The notes beneath the pieces were generated by a model that saw only the letters and a program-made list of their open reading frames with translations, was not told the DNA's origin and ran no database searches. Below, piece after piece: positions 1 through 6,703 of a DNA stretch of 14,561 nt. Both the position numbers and the translations under genes were made by a program. Origin of the DNA: Armatimonadota bacterium. Lineage in GTDB: Bacteria > Armatimonadota > UBA10988. The DNA lies in contig JACPDV010000563.1 in the NCBI GenBank assembly GCA_016183835.1, forward strand, positions 4,434-18,994. The letters run 5' to 3'. Position 1 is the first letter of the stretch, and every line of letters starts with the position of its first letter.

Positions 1-68
1 GGTGGTTTTTCGGTGTCCTCCGCGCTGGACTGGACCTCCCCCTGCCCCCTCCTTGGCAAGGAGGGGGT
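1..68. repeat. Palindromic repeat unit, copy 1 (87-base period)
   Basis: Bases 1-68 are identical to 88-155. Each unit ends in a perfect palindrome with 11-base arms around one central base (45-67 here: CCCCCTCCTTG, G, CAAGGAGGGGG). The unit lies inside the glycosyltransferase frame and may extend past the left edge. Confidence 0.9.
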
Positions 69-821
69 GACGGAATTGGGGACAGACGGTGGTTTTTCGG
101 TGTCCTCCGCGCTGGACTGGACCTCCCCCTGCCCCCTCCTTGGCAAGGAGGGGGTACCCGGAGGGGGCAAGGAGAGAGAGCCGTGAGGAGGCAAGGAGGG
201 GGTACCGGGAGGGGGCAAGGAGGCGATGTCGAGCGCGGGAGCGGTGCCGCTCAGCGCCATCTCCACCGCGGCCCACAGCGCCAGGGTGCACCAGAAGACC
301 ATCGGCACGTCCACCGTGGCGTAGTGACAGAGCACGACGTGGAGCGGGAGCAGGCCAAGCAGCGCCGCGGCGGCCAGCCCGGCCGCGGGCGAGAGCAGCC
401 GCGCGGCGATCCGCCCCGTGACAACCAGCGTGCCCACGCCGAGCGCCACCGTCACCAGCCGCGCCAGCAGATAGAGCACCGCCAGCCCGGCATCCAGCGA
501 GACGAACCAGGTGCCGACCTTGAGCACCACGGCGAGCAGGTAGATGTGCAGCGTCGGGTAGTTGAAGAAGTGCGGGTCGAGATCGCGGGTGGCGAGGATA
601 CGCAGCGCCGTCTCGACGCTCTGCCACTCATCGGGATGGTAGCTGAAGCGGTGGAGCTCGGACGGGAGCCCCCAGCCGAGCCCGACCAGCCGGACGGCGG
701 CGGCGATGGCGAGGATCAGCCAGAGCCAGGGCCGGAGCTTGCGGTTCGGGTCGGGCGGCGGGCGGTCAGCGGCGGCGCGTTGGGCGGCGAGGAGGCGGCG
801 CCGGAGGACGTGCGAGAACAT
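1..821 (-). CDS. GT-C membrane glycosyltransferase (PMT/ArnT-like), partial, with repeat-encoded insertion
   Basis: An ATG at 821 opens a frame that stays open to the window edge (about 273 codons), so the C-terminal part lies outside. The N terminus has a basic cytoplasmic tail, a first membrane helix (residues 32-50), then YHPDEW at 61-66, which matches the acidic first-loop motif of PMT/ArnT-type GT-C enzymes. Further hydrophobic stretches follow at about 90-185. Such enzymes transfer a sugar from a polyprenyl-phosphate donor to protein, lipid or glycan outside the membrane; donor and acceptor cannot be read here. From about residue 201 the protein becomes a Ser/Leu/Pro/Gly repeat (SLPPPGTPSLPPHGS and similar) encoded by the palindromic repeats at 1-222, lying where a loop after a membrane helix is expected. 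The start is one base after the kinase stop (TGACATG), so the two are probably co-translated. Whether the gene continues intact beyond base 1 is unknown. Confidence 0.75.
   Translation of the reverse strand, partial: MFSHVLRRRLLAAQRAAADRPPPDPNRKLRPWLWLILAIAAAVRLVGLGWGLPSELHRFSYHPDEWQSVETALRILATRDLDPHFFNYPTLHIYLLAVVLKVGTWFVSLDAGLAVLYLLARLVTVALGVGTLVVTGRIAARLLSPAAGLAAAALLGLLPLHVVLCHYATVDVPMVFWCTLALWAAVEMALSGTAPALDIASLPPPGTPSLPPHGSLSLPPPGTPSLPRRGQGEVQSSAEDTEKPPSVPNSVTPSLPRRGQGEVQSSAEDTEKP
88..155. repeat. Palindromic repeat unit, copy 2 (87-base period)
   Basis: Identical over 68 bases to copy 1, offset by exactly 87 bases (29 codons). Its 11-base-arm palindrome is at 132-154. A 19-base spacer (69-87) separates the copies. 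Both copies are read in the same frame of the glycosyltransferase, giving the repeated peptide SLPRRGQGEVQSSAEDTEKP. Confidence 0.9.
142..174. repeat. 33-base sub-repeat A1 with GGTACC centre
   Basis: This 33-base block is repeated at 190-222 with one mismatch beside the GGTACC core. It overlaps the right half of the second palindrome. The period is 48 bases, again a multiple of three. Confidence 0.8.
190..222. repeat. 33-base sub-repeat A2 with GGTACC centre
   Basis: Second copy of the 142-174 block. It marks the inner boundary of the repeat-derived sequence: beyond 222 the frame returns to ordinary membrane-protein coding sequence. Confidence 0.8.
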
Positions 822-822
822 G

Positions 823-2115
823 TCACGCCTCCGCCACCGCCGGCTCGTGGCGGAGCAACCGCCCGGCCGCGTGCAGGTCGGGCTGCAGTCCCTCGCCCAC
901 GGCGGCGACCAGCGCCGCGCCGTAGGCCGCCTCCTCGCGATGCGCCGGGAAGGCCAGCGGCAGCCCCAGCTCCGTCTGCACACTGCGGGCCAGGACGGGG
1001 TTCTCGCGCAGCCCGTTCCCGGCGCCGACCAGCAAGCTGCACTCCCGCTCCGAGGCGAGGCGGATGCGCGCCAGCCCCCCGCCCAGCTCCACGGCCAGAC
1101 CTTCGAGGAGCGCGCGGACCAGGTGGCCCGGGGTCAGGTTGTCCTCGCCGACGCCGGTGAAGAGCCCCCGCCGAGCCGGCTGCCAGCGGGTCCCGGCGAA
1201 GCAGGGCTGGCAGCGCAGCCCGCCCGCCCCGGCCGGGGCGGCGGCACCCAGCCGGTGCATCGCCGCATAGAGCGAGCCGGGATCCGCGACGCCGAACAGC
1301 TCGCGCCCGACCGACTCGAACAGCCGGTGGAGCAGCGCGTAGGACCGCCCACCGCTGAGGCTGATGTGGCACAACAGGTACCCGCCGCGCGGGTAGGGCC
1401 GGGTCTCGAGCGGCGCGGCGTCGAGCGGCTGGTGACTGAAGCACGACACCTGCGCGCCGGTGCCGACATTGACCAGCGCGGTGTCGTCGCGCTCGGCACC
1501 GGCGCCGACGAAGCCCGCCTGGTTGTCGCCCAGGCCGATGGAGACGGGCAGGCCCGCGGGCAGCCCGGTGGCCTCGGCGGCCTCGGGCGTGAGCTGCCCC
1601 AGGCGTTCGCCCGCCTCGGCGATGCGCGGGAAGAGCGTCGCAGGGAGCCCCAGCGCGGCGGCGGCCTCGTGGTTCCAGGCGCGGGCGGCGAGGTCGAGCA
1701 AGCCGCTCCCGGCGGCGTTCGTCGGGTCGGTGACCGGGAGCGTGCCGGCCAGCCGCGCACCCACCCAGTCACACAGGAAGCACGCCAGCCCGCCGGCCGG
1801 GAGCAGCGCGTTCTCGGCCATCCAGTAGAGGGTGGCGCCGAGGAAGCCGGCGGAGAGGAGACAGCCCGCGACCCGCGCGGCGTCGGGGCCGAGCAGGCGG
1901 GCGGCGCTCTGCAGGTAGGTCCGGCGGCCGTCGGGGCCCGGCTCCTCGGCGACGGTTTCGAGCTCCCCGGCCTGCCACTCGAAGCGCCCCTCGGCGGCGG
2001 TGTCCGGCGCCGGGTTGGGGCGGTGGGCCAGGCCGGCCTCCGCGCCGGACCCGGCGTCGAGCGCCACGGCGGTGACCGAGGTGGTGCCAAGGTCGAGCCC
2101 GACGGTCAGCGGCAT
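823..2115 (-). CDS. Sedoheptulokinase-like FGGY sugar kinase, internally shortened
   Basis: A 430-residue FGGY kinase. The N terminus has the phosphate-binding LDLGTTSVTAV motif. The middle has GLGDNQAGF, whose Asp is the expected catalytic base, followed by LVNVGTGAQVSCFS, and the C-terminal ATPase domain has GAGNGLRENPVL and a final AAYGAAL. From residue ~85 onward the order and spacing follow sedoheptulokinases (sedoheptulose to sedoheptulose 7-phosphate). Odd: after AAEGRFEW the protein goes almost directly to the WQ-segment and LLSAGF, so roughly 50 residues that normally carry EQDP and GVTGQMHG are missing. That segment contacts sugar in FGGY kinases, so activity or specificity may be altered. 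The SD (AGGAG) overlaps the stop of the upstream hydrolase and sits 6 bases before ATG 2115. Family is fairly sure; substrate is inferred. Confidence 0.8.
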   Translation of the reverse strand: MPLTVGLDLGTTSVTAVALDAGSGAEAGLAHRPNPAPDTAAEGRFEWQAGELETVAEEPGPDGRRTYLQSAARLLGPDAARVAGCLLSAGFLGATLYWMAENALLPAGGLACFLCDWVGARLAGTLPVTDPTNAAGSGLLDLAARAWNHEAAAALGLPATLFPRIAEAGERLGQLTPEAAEATGLPAGLPVSIGLGDNQAGFVGAGAERDDTALVNVGTGAQVSCFSHQPLDAAPLETRPYPRGGYLLCHISLSGGRSYALLHRLFESVGRELFGVADPGSLYAAMHRLGAAAPAGAGGLRCQPCFAGTRWQPARRGLFTGVGEDNLTPGHLVRALLEGLAVELGGGLARIRLASERECSLLVGAGNGLRENPVLARSVQTELGLPLAFPAHREEAAYGAALVAAVGEGLQPDLHAAGRLLRHEPAVAEA

Positions 2116-2125
2116 GCCGCGCTCC

Positions 2126-3172
2126 TCACGGCGAAGCCACCACCGGACGACCGAGCGTCAGCGAGCCGTCGCCGTCGTAGGTGACCGGGTAGGCCCGCGA
2201 CATGCGCTCGCCGGTGGAGACGATCAGCGAGTCGTTCCGTTCGCCGGGGAGAACCTTGCAGATGTAGCCGTGCCGGCCGTCGGGCAGATCGAGGGTGAAT
2301 CGCGGCGCGGGGCGGTAGGGGCCCTCCATCCGCTCGGCGATGAAGAGGCAGTTGACCCGCCGCGCGTCGCGGAGCGGCTCGGGCGCCACGGCGGTCCAGG
2401 TGGCCGGGATCTCGTGGTCGTGCGCGCCGCCGAAGTAGAGGTACCAGCGGTCGCCGTGCCGCCAGAGCTGCGGCGTCTCGAGCCGCTCGAACCAGCCCGG
2501 CGCGGCCAGCACGGCGACCGGCTCCCAGGCGTGAAGGTCGCGCGAGCGACTGAGGGTGAGGCAGCCCGACTGGTTCTGCGGCGCGCCCTCGATGCGGCTG
2601 TTGAGGACCAGGTAGAACCAGCCGTCGAGCGGCTCGGGGAGCACGTAGGGGTCGGCATTGCCGCGCCACGTCACGGGCCGGCCGTCCCAGGTACCCGGGT
2701 AGGCCGGGGCGAAGGGCAGCACCGGCCCGTCGCCGACCTTGGTCCAGGTGTTGAGGTCCGGGCTGACGGCCAGCGCCACGCCCACCTGCGGCCCGCCGGC
2801 GGTGAAGAGCATCGCCCACTCGCGTCCGTGGCGGGTCACGCTGCCGGTGGCCAGGTGCCCGAGCCAGGTGCCGGGGAGCGCGGCGACCACCGGCCCGCGG
2901 TCGGTCCAGTGCAACAGATCGGTGGAGGTGGCGTGCCCGATGCTGTTGAGGAGCGGGCGCCACGACCAGTCGCCGGGCGGCCCGCCGCACGCCGGCGCCT
3001 GCAGGTAGAAGGCGTGCCAGGTGTCGCCGTCGCGGGCGAACCAGTTGTCCCAGATCCACATCCCCGGCGGCTGGTAGAGCGGCGGCACGTCGGCGGCGAG
3101 GGCCATGGTCACACTCCCGAGGAGCAGCAGCCGGAGCCCCTGCCCGGCGAGCGCGAGCGGCCGGCGTCTCAC
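2126..3172 (-). CDS. Exported five-bladed-propeller glycoside hydrolase (GH32/GH43-like)
   Basis: A 348-residue protein with a signal peptide (basic MRRR, hydrophobic core, likely cleavage after ALA at about 27). The mature part follows the GH32/GH43/GH68 pattern of three acidic residues: WDNWF with Asp42 (nucleophile position), GNADPY with Asp174 (like the RDP motif) and LETPQLW with Glu232 (like the EC acid/base motif). Repeated blade phrases (STDLLHWT, SPDLNTWTK, SRDLHAWEP) are typical of these propellers. It probably cleaves fructosyl, arabinosyl or xylosyl linkages in the periplasm or outside; which one is not readable. It starts with GTG at 3172, overlapping the stop of the preceding gene by four bases (GTGA), and its own stop is 10 bases from the kinase start. 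Overlap and spacing indicate one operon. It could also be a catalytically divergent relative. Confidence 0.78.
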   Translation of the reverse strand: MRRRPLALAGQGLRLLLLGSVTMALAADVPPLYQPPGMWIWDNWFARDGDTWHAFYLQAPACGGPPGDWSWRPLLNSIGHATSTDLLHWTDRGPVVAALPGTWLGHLATGSVTRHGREWAMLFTAGGPQVGVALAVSPDLNTWTKVGDGPVLPFAPAYPGTWDGRPVTWRGNADPYVLPEPLDGWFYLVLNSRIEGAPQNQSGCLTLSRSRDLHAWEPVAVLAAPGWFERLETPQLWRHGDRWYLYFGGAHDHEIPATWTAVAPEPLRDARRVNCLFIAERMEGPYRPAPRFTLDLPDGRHGYICKVLPGERNDSLIVSTGERMSRAYPVTYDGDGSLTLGRPVVASP

Positions 3173-3852
3173 ATCGCGCCTCCGACGCCGAGGTACAGCA
3201 TGTCGTAGTCGGTGTCAAAGGCGAAGCTGCCCAGATGGGTGTGGAAGCTCTCGCGCCGGTAGCCGGCAAAGACCCGCCCGCCGCCGAGCTCGTAACCCAC
3301 AGCGGACTCGAAAGCGAAGCCGGTGCCCTTCGTGTCGTGGGCCGACTTAGCGCCGGAGAGCGACGGGTAGTATTGGCCACGGGCAAAGAACATCGGCCCG
3401 CGGCGCGGCGGAGCGAGCGCGACATCGAACCCCGCGTACCACCCGTAGTAGCGCGAGAACTCGCGGAGGAGCGGCGTGGTGGTGTCGAGGAACCACTTGT
3501 GGTTGTCGTGCAGGCCGTAGCCGAGCTGCACGCCGACGTGGTTGCGACGGCCCACCTGCGCCCCCACCCAGCCCTCGACATCCCATTTGAGGGGAACCTC
3601 GAAGTCGATCTCGCGGTCCACGCTGCCGGCCACGCGCAGTCCCAGAGTCGGCCCGAGCTGCCTGCCGAACATGCCCTGCAGCCGTATCAGAAACTGGCCG
3701 GTGAGGTCGCTGTCATGCGAGGAGCCGATCGAGCGCCGCTCCTCCCCCACCACCAGCCCCACCTCGGCCTCGCCGCCGTTCCGGCCGCCGTAGCTCGTGA
3801 ACGGCAGCCCGAGCGTGCCGAGCAGCATCAGGATCCCCGCCGCTGAACCCAT
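3169..3852 (-). CDS. Exported beta-barrel-like protein of unknown function
   Basis: I do not recognise a family. The protein has a hydrophobic start (AAGILMLLGTLGLPF) and then many strands that alternate polar and apolar/aromatic residues with Gly turns (for example VGVQLGYGLH, GWYAGFDVAL, GYELGGGRVFAGYRR, DMLYLGVGGAM), as in small outer-membrane barrels. I chose ATG 3852 because GGGAG lies 7 bases upstream. An in-frame GTG at 3888 would add MNSPRGGRGRVT and give the signal peptide a basic n-region, so it remains possible. The stop overlaps the GTG of the hydrolase gene by four bases, so the product is probably made together with the hydrolase and could be a surface sugar porin or anchor; that role is only inferred from position. 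Confidence 0.65.
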   Translation of the reverse strand: MGSAAGILMLLGTLGLPFTSYGGRNGGEAEVGLVVGEERRSIGSSHDSDLTGQFLIRLQGMFGRQLGPTLGLRVAGSVDREIDFEVPLKWDVEGWVGAQVGRRNHVGVQLGYGLHDNHKWFLDTTTPLLREFSRYYGWYAGFDVALAPPRRGPMFFARGQYYPSLSGAKSAHDTKGTGFAFESAVGYELGGGRVFAGYRRESFHTHLGSFAFDTDYDMLYLGVGGAM

Positions 3853-3875
3853 GGTGACTCTCCCGCGTCCCCCGC

Positions 3876-3891
3876 GCGGTGAGTTCACCGC
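3876..3891. promoter_or_regulatory. 16-base dyad in the grpE-barrel gene gap
   Basis: GCGGTGA-GT-TCACCGC has perfect 7-base arms around a 2-base centre. It lies in the 63-base gap between the grpE stop and ATG 3852. It could be an operator for the downstream sugar genes or an RNA hairpin covering the alternative GTG 3888. No regulator is encoded nearby. Confidence 0.3.
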
Positions 3892-3915
3892 CCGCCCCCG
3901 CCGCTCCTTCCGGCC

Positions 3916-4500
3916 TCACGCCTGCGTGTCGAGCGGTTCCGCGGCGACCACCACGCGCGCCGCGCGGATCGCCTTGCCGCTCAGCGTGAACCCGCGCTCG
4001 AGGACGCTGAGGACATGGTGGGCGGGCACCTCGTCGGTGGGCTCGCCGCGCATCACCGCCTCGTGGTAGGCGGGGTCGAACTCGGCGCCCGCCTCGCAGA
4101 TGATCGGCTCCACCCCGAGATCGGCGAGCACGCCGGAGAACTGCCCGGCGAGCAGCTCCACGCCCTGCCGCAGCGCAGCCACGTCGCCGCCCTCGCCCAC
4201 GGCGGCCAGGGCCCGGTCGAAGCCGTCCAGCAGCGGCAGGATGCGGGCCACCGCCTCCTCGGTCGCCTTCCGCCGCGCCAGCTCCACCTGCTGCTGACCG
4301 CGCCGGCGGAGGTTGTCGTATTCGGCCAGCGCGCGCAGGTACTTGTCGCGCCAGTCGACCTCTTCGGCGGGCGCCGCCTCGGCGGGCGCCGCCTCGACCG
4401 GCTGCTCGTCCTCAGGCTCGGGCTCCGGCGGCGCCGCGCCGCCGCCGCCGGGGACCCAGATGCCGCCCTGCATCGTGCCGCCAAAGCGCGAATCATCCAT
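3916..4500 (-). CDS. grpE: GrpE nucleotide-exchange factor
   Basis: GrpE speeds ADP release from the DnaK chaperone in the cytoplasm. The protein has an acidic, Pro/Ala-rich N-terminal tail, then the long coiled-coil start (WRDKYLRALAEYDNLRRR) and the C-terminal beta domain with FDPAYHEAVM and VLERGFTLSGKAIRAARVVV, which are GrpE signature stretches. ATG 4500 is preferred over GTG 4512 because AGGTGA sits 8 bases before it, whereas the GTG would touch the SD. Length is 194 residues, normal for the family. Unusually, no dnaK, dnaJ or hrcA is adjacent; the neighbours are DAHP synthase upstream (22-base gap) and an exported protein downstream. No CIRCE-like heat-shock operator is visible just upstream. 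Confidence 0.95.
   Translation of the reverse strand: MDDSRFGGTMQGGIWVPGGGGAAPPEPEPEDEQPVEAAPAEAAPAEEVDWRDKYLRALAEYDNLRRRGQQQVELARRKATEEAVARILPLLDGFDRALAAVGEGGDVAALRQGVELLAGQFSGVLADLGVEPIICEAGAEFDPAYHEAVMRGEPTDEVPAHHVLSVLERGFTLSGKAIRAARVVVAAEPLDTQA
4364..4393. repeat. 15-base tandem repeat x2 in grpE
   Basis: TCGGCGGGCGCCGCC occurs twice in direct succession and encodes duplicated AAPAE units in the disordered GrpE tail. It is a simple in-frame slippage product. Confidence 0.7.
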
Positions 4501-4522
4501 CGTCGGCGTCACCTCCCCGAGT

Positions 4523-5545
4523 TCATCCCACGTGTTCGTCGGTGTAGTCGTAGCGCGGGATCCGGTCCAGCCGGCGCATCAGCTTCTCGAACATGTCGAA
4601 GGTCAGCGCCTGCGCCCCGTCGCTCTTGGCGGTGGCCGGATCGGGATGGATCTCGATCATCAGCGCGTCGGCGCCCGCCGCCGCCGCAGCGCAGGCCACC
4701 GGGCCCACCAGCTCGCGCACGCCCACGGCGTGGCTCGGGTCCACGCACAGCGGCAGGTGCGTCTGCCGGTGCAGGACCGGGACGGCGTTGATGTCGAGCG
4801 TGTTCCGCGTGGCCGTCTCGTAGGTCCGGATCCCGCGCTCGCAGAGCAGGATCCGCTCCTCGCCCTGGGCCGCGATGTACTCGGCGGCGTTGAGCAGGTC
4901 CTCGATGGTGGCCGCCATGCCGCGCTTGAGCATCACCGGCACACCCGCCTTGCCGACCTCCGAGAGCAGGCTGAAGTTCTGCATGTTCCGCGCGCCGACC
5001 TGCAGCATGTCCAGATAGCGGGCGCATAGCTCCACCTGTCGGGGGTCCATCACCTCGGAGATGATGGGCAGCCCGGTGGCCTCCCGCGCGGCCGCCATGA
5101 TCCGGAGGCCCTCTTCGCCCAGCCCCATGAAGGCGTATGGCGAAGTGCGGGGCTTGAACGCCCCGCCCCGCAGCATGGCCGCGCCGGAGGCCTTGGCCGC
5201 CTCCGCGCAGGCGGTCATCTGCTCTTCGCTCTCCACCGAGCAGGGCCCGGCGATCACCGTCAGCTTGTCGCCGCCCACCACGGTATCGCGACCCACCGTG
5301 AAGCGTAAGTGCGGCCGTTCGGCGCGGGCCACCAGCTTGTAGGGCTGGTCGATCAGCACCACCCGGTCCACGCCGTCGAGCGACTCGAAGTACTCGCGCA
5401 GCGCGCCGGGGTGCTTGCCCACCACGGCCACCACGGTCAGGTGCTCGCCGAAGATGGGGTGCGGCCGGTAGCCCTGCCGCTCCACCTCGGCGATCACCGC
5501 CACCTTCTGCTCGTTGGTGGCGTCGGCGTGCAAGATGATGATCAT
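4523..5545 (-). CDS. aroF: 3-deoxy-7-phosphoheptulonate (DAHP) synthase, Bacillus type
   Basis: Joins phosphoenolpyruvate and erythrose 4-phosphate in the first step of the shikimate pathway. The 340-residue protein has a small N-terminal ferredoxin-like/ACT-like regulatory domain (1-70: MIIILHADAT to VVLIDQPYK) and a TIM barrel with AGPCSVES (99-106), LRGGAFKPRTSPYAF (125-139), LQVGARNMQNF, LKRGMAATIEDLLNAAEY, DPSHAVG (269-275) and EIHPDPATAKSDGAQAL. The expected metal ligands Cys102, His272, Glu298 and Asp309 are all present. This is the arrangement of type I-beta enzymes such as those of Bacillus and Thermotoga, in which the N-terminal domain mediates feedback inhibition. The start is 3 bases after the mnmA stop. 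The symbol is used for the family; other names (aroA, aroG) are used in different species. Confidence 0.95.
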   Translation of the reverse strand: MIIILHADATNEQKVAVIAEVERQGYRPHPIFGEHLTVVAVVGKHPGALREYFESLDGVDRVVLIDQPYKLVARAERPHLRFTVGRDTVVGGDKLTVIAGPCSVESEEQMTACAEAAKASGAAMLRGGAFKPRTSPYAFMGLGEEGLRIMAAAREATGLPIISEVMDPRQVELCARYLDMLQVGARNMQNFSLLSEVGKAGVPVMLKRGMAATIEDLLNAAEYIAAQGEERILLCERGIRTYETATRNTLDINAVPVLHRQTHLPLCVDPSHAVGVRELVGPVACAAAAAGADALMIEIHPDPATAKSDGAQALTFDMFEKLMRRLDRIPRYDYTDEHVG

Positions 5546-5548
5546 CGC

Positions 5549-6679
5549 TTACCCCTTGGCCGCGCCCGCCGGCAAGAGCGCCTCGGCCTCGCGGCGCACT
5601 TCGGCGATCACGCCGCCGGCCAGCACGCGGCCCTGCTCGTCGTAGCACACGGCCGACTGCCCCGGCGAGATCCCCCGCAGCGGCTCGTCGAACGTCAGTA
5701 TGGCGCCGCCGGCCGCCGGCTCGAGGACCGCGGGGAGCGCCATCATCCGGTAGCGGACCATCGCCAGGCAGCGCAGGGGCTCGTCGGTGGGTGCGTGGCT
5801 GACCCACATCAGCTCGCTCACCCGGCAAGCCCTCCGGCCGGCGGTGGCGGCCGGCTCCACCACCAGGGCGTTCTCCGGCGCGCGGATCTCGCTCACGTAG
5901 AGCGGCGCGTCGCCCGCCACGCCGAGCCCGTGCCGCTGTCCCACGGTGTACTGAACCAAGCCGCGGTGGGTGCCGATCAGGCGGCCGTCACGGTCGAGGA
6001 TCGGTCCCGGAATCGCGGCGTCGGGCCGGCGCTCGGCAACGAACTGCGCGTAGCCGCCCTCCGCCACGAAGCAGAGGTCCTGGCTCTCGGGCTTGTCGGC
6101 GACGGGCAGGTCCAGCTCGGCGGCGACGGCGCGCACCATCGGCTTGGTGAACGAGCCGAGCGGGAAGAGCGCGGCGGCGAGCTGGGCCTGGGTCAGGGTA
6201 TGGAGCACGTAGCTCTGGTCTTTGGCGGTGTCCGCGCCGCGCCACAGCTCGTAGCGGAAGGTATCGGCATTGGGGTGGATCCGCGCGTAGTGCCCGGTGG
6301 CCACGTGGGTGCAGTCGAAGGCGCGAGCGTGGTCGAGGAAGGTGGCGAACTTGATGTGCTGGTTGCAGCGGATGCACGGGTTGGGCGTGCGCCCGCGGGC
6401 GTACTCGTCGACGAAGTCGGCGATCACCTCGGCCTCGAACCGCTCGGCGTGGTTGAGCACGTAGTGCGGGATGCCGAGTTTGTCGGCGACGCGGCGGGCG
6501 TCGTGCAGCTCGGTGAGGCCGCAGCAGGCATGGGTGGCCTCCCAGCCCGCTGACGAGCCAAGGCGCATGGTGAGCCCCACCACTTCCCACCCGGCGTCAC
6601 AGAGCAGAGCGGCGGCGACAGAGCTGTCGACGCCTCCGCTCATGGCCACGGCTACCCGATGGTGGGGAGGGTTGGGCAT
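5549..6679 (-). CDS. mnmA: tRNA-specific 2-thiouridylase MnmA
   Basis: Makes 2-thiouridine at wobble position 34 of Lys, Glu and Gln tRNAs using ATP and relayed sulfur. The 376-residue protein has the PP-loop SGGVDSS (14-20), PNPCIRCNQHIKF with the first active cysteine at Cys105, ATGHYAR, KDQSYVL, and PESQDLCF with the second cysteine at Cys203, followed by the VGQRHGLG segment and C-terminal barrel. Length is normal. The only in-frame start is ATG 6679, and its leader is C-rich (CCATCCCCCC) with no Shine-Dalgarno; the nearest AGGTGA is 24 bases away, at the stop of the four-helix gene. The insertion of the repeat-flanked cassette just upstream may have replaced the original leader. Three bases separate it from the DAHP synthase start. 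Confidence 0.96.
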   Translation of the reverse strand: MPNPPHHRVAVAMSGGVDSSVAAALLCDAGWEVVGLTMRLGSSAGWEATHACCGLTELHDARRVADKLGIPHYVLNHAERFEAEVIADFVDEYARGRTPNPCIRCNQHIKFATFLDHARAFDCTHVATGHYARIHPNADTFRYELWRGADTAKDQSYVLHTLTQAQLAAALFPLGSFTKPMVRAVAAELDLPVADKPESQDLCFVAEGGYAQFVAERRPDAAIPGPILDRDGRLIGTHRGLVQYTVGQRHGLGVAGDAPLYVSEIRAPENALVVEPAATAGRRACRVSELMWVSHAPTDEPLRCLAMVRYRMMALPAVLEPAAGGAILTFDEPLRGISPGQSAVCYDEQGRVLAGGVIAEVRREAEALLPAGAAKG

Positions 6680-6703
6680 GGGGGGGATGGTAGCACGGGG
6701 CGG

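Noticed and set aside
1..222. CRISPR array
   Set aside because: Repeats are GC-rich palindromes with in-frame spacing and near-identical short spacers, not ~30-base repeats with unique spacers, and no cas genes are present.
183..1160. Plus-strand frame over the left end
   Set aside because: Rich in Arg, Gln, Pro and Gly with no family resemblance; the opposite strand encodes a plausible GT-C protein with membrane helices.
706..2184. Plus-strand open frame of 492 codons over the kinase gene
   Set aside because: It is antisense to a clear FGGY kinase and has no domain-like pattern or credible start site.
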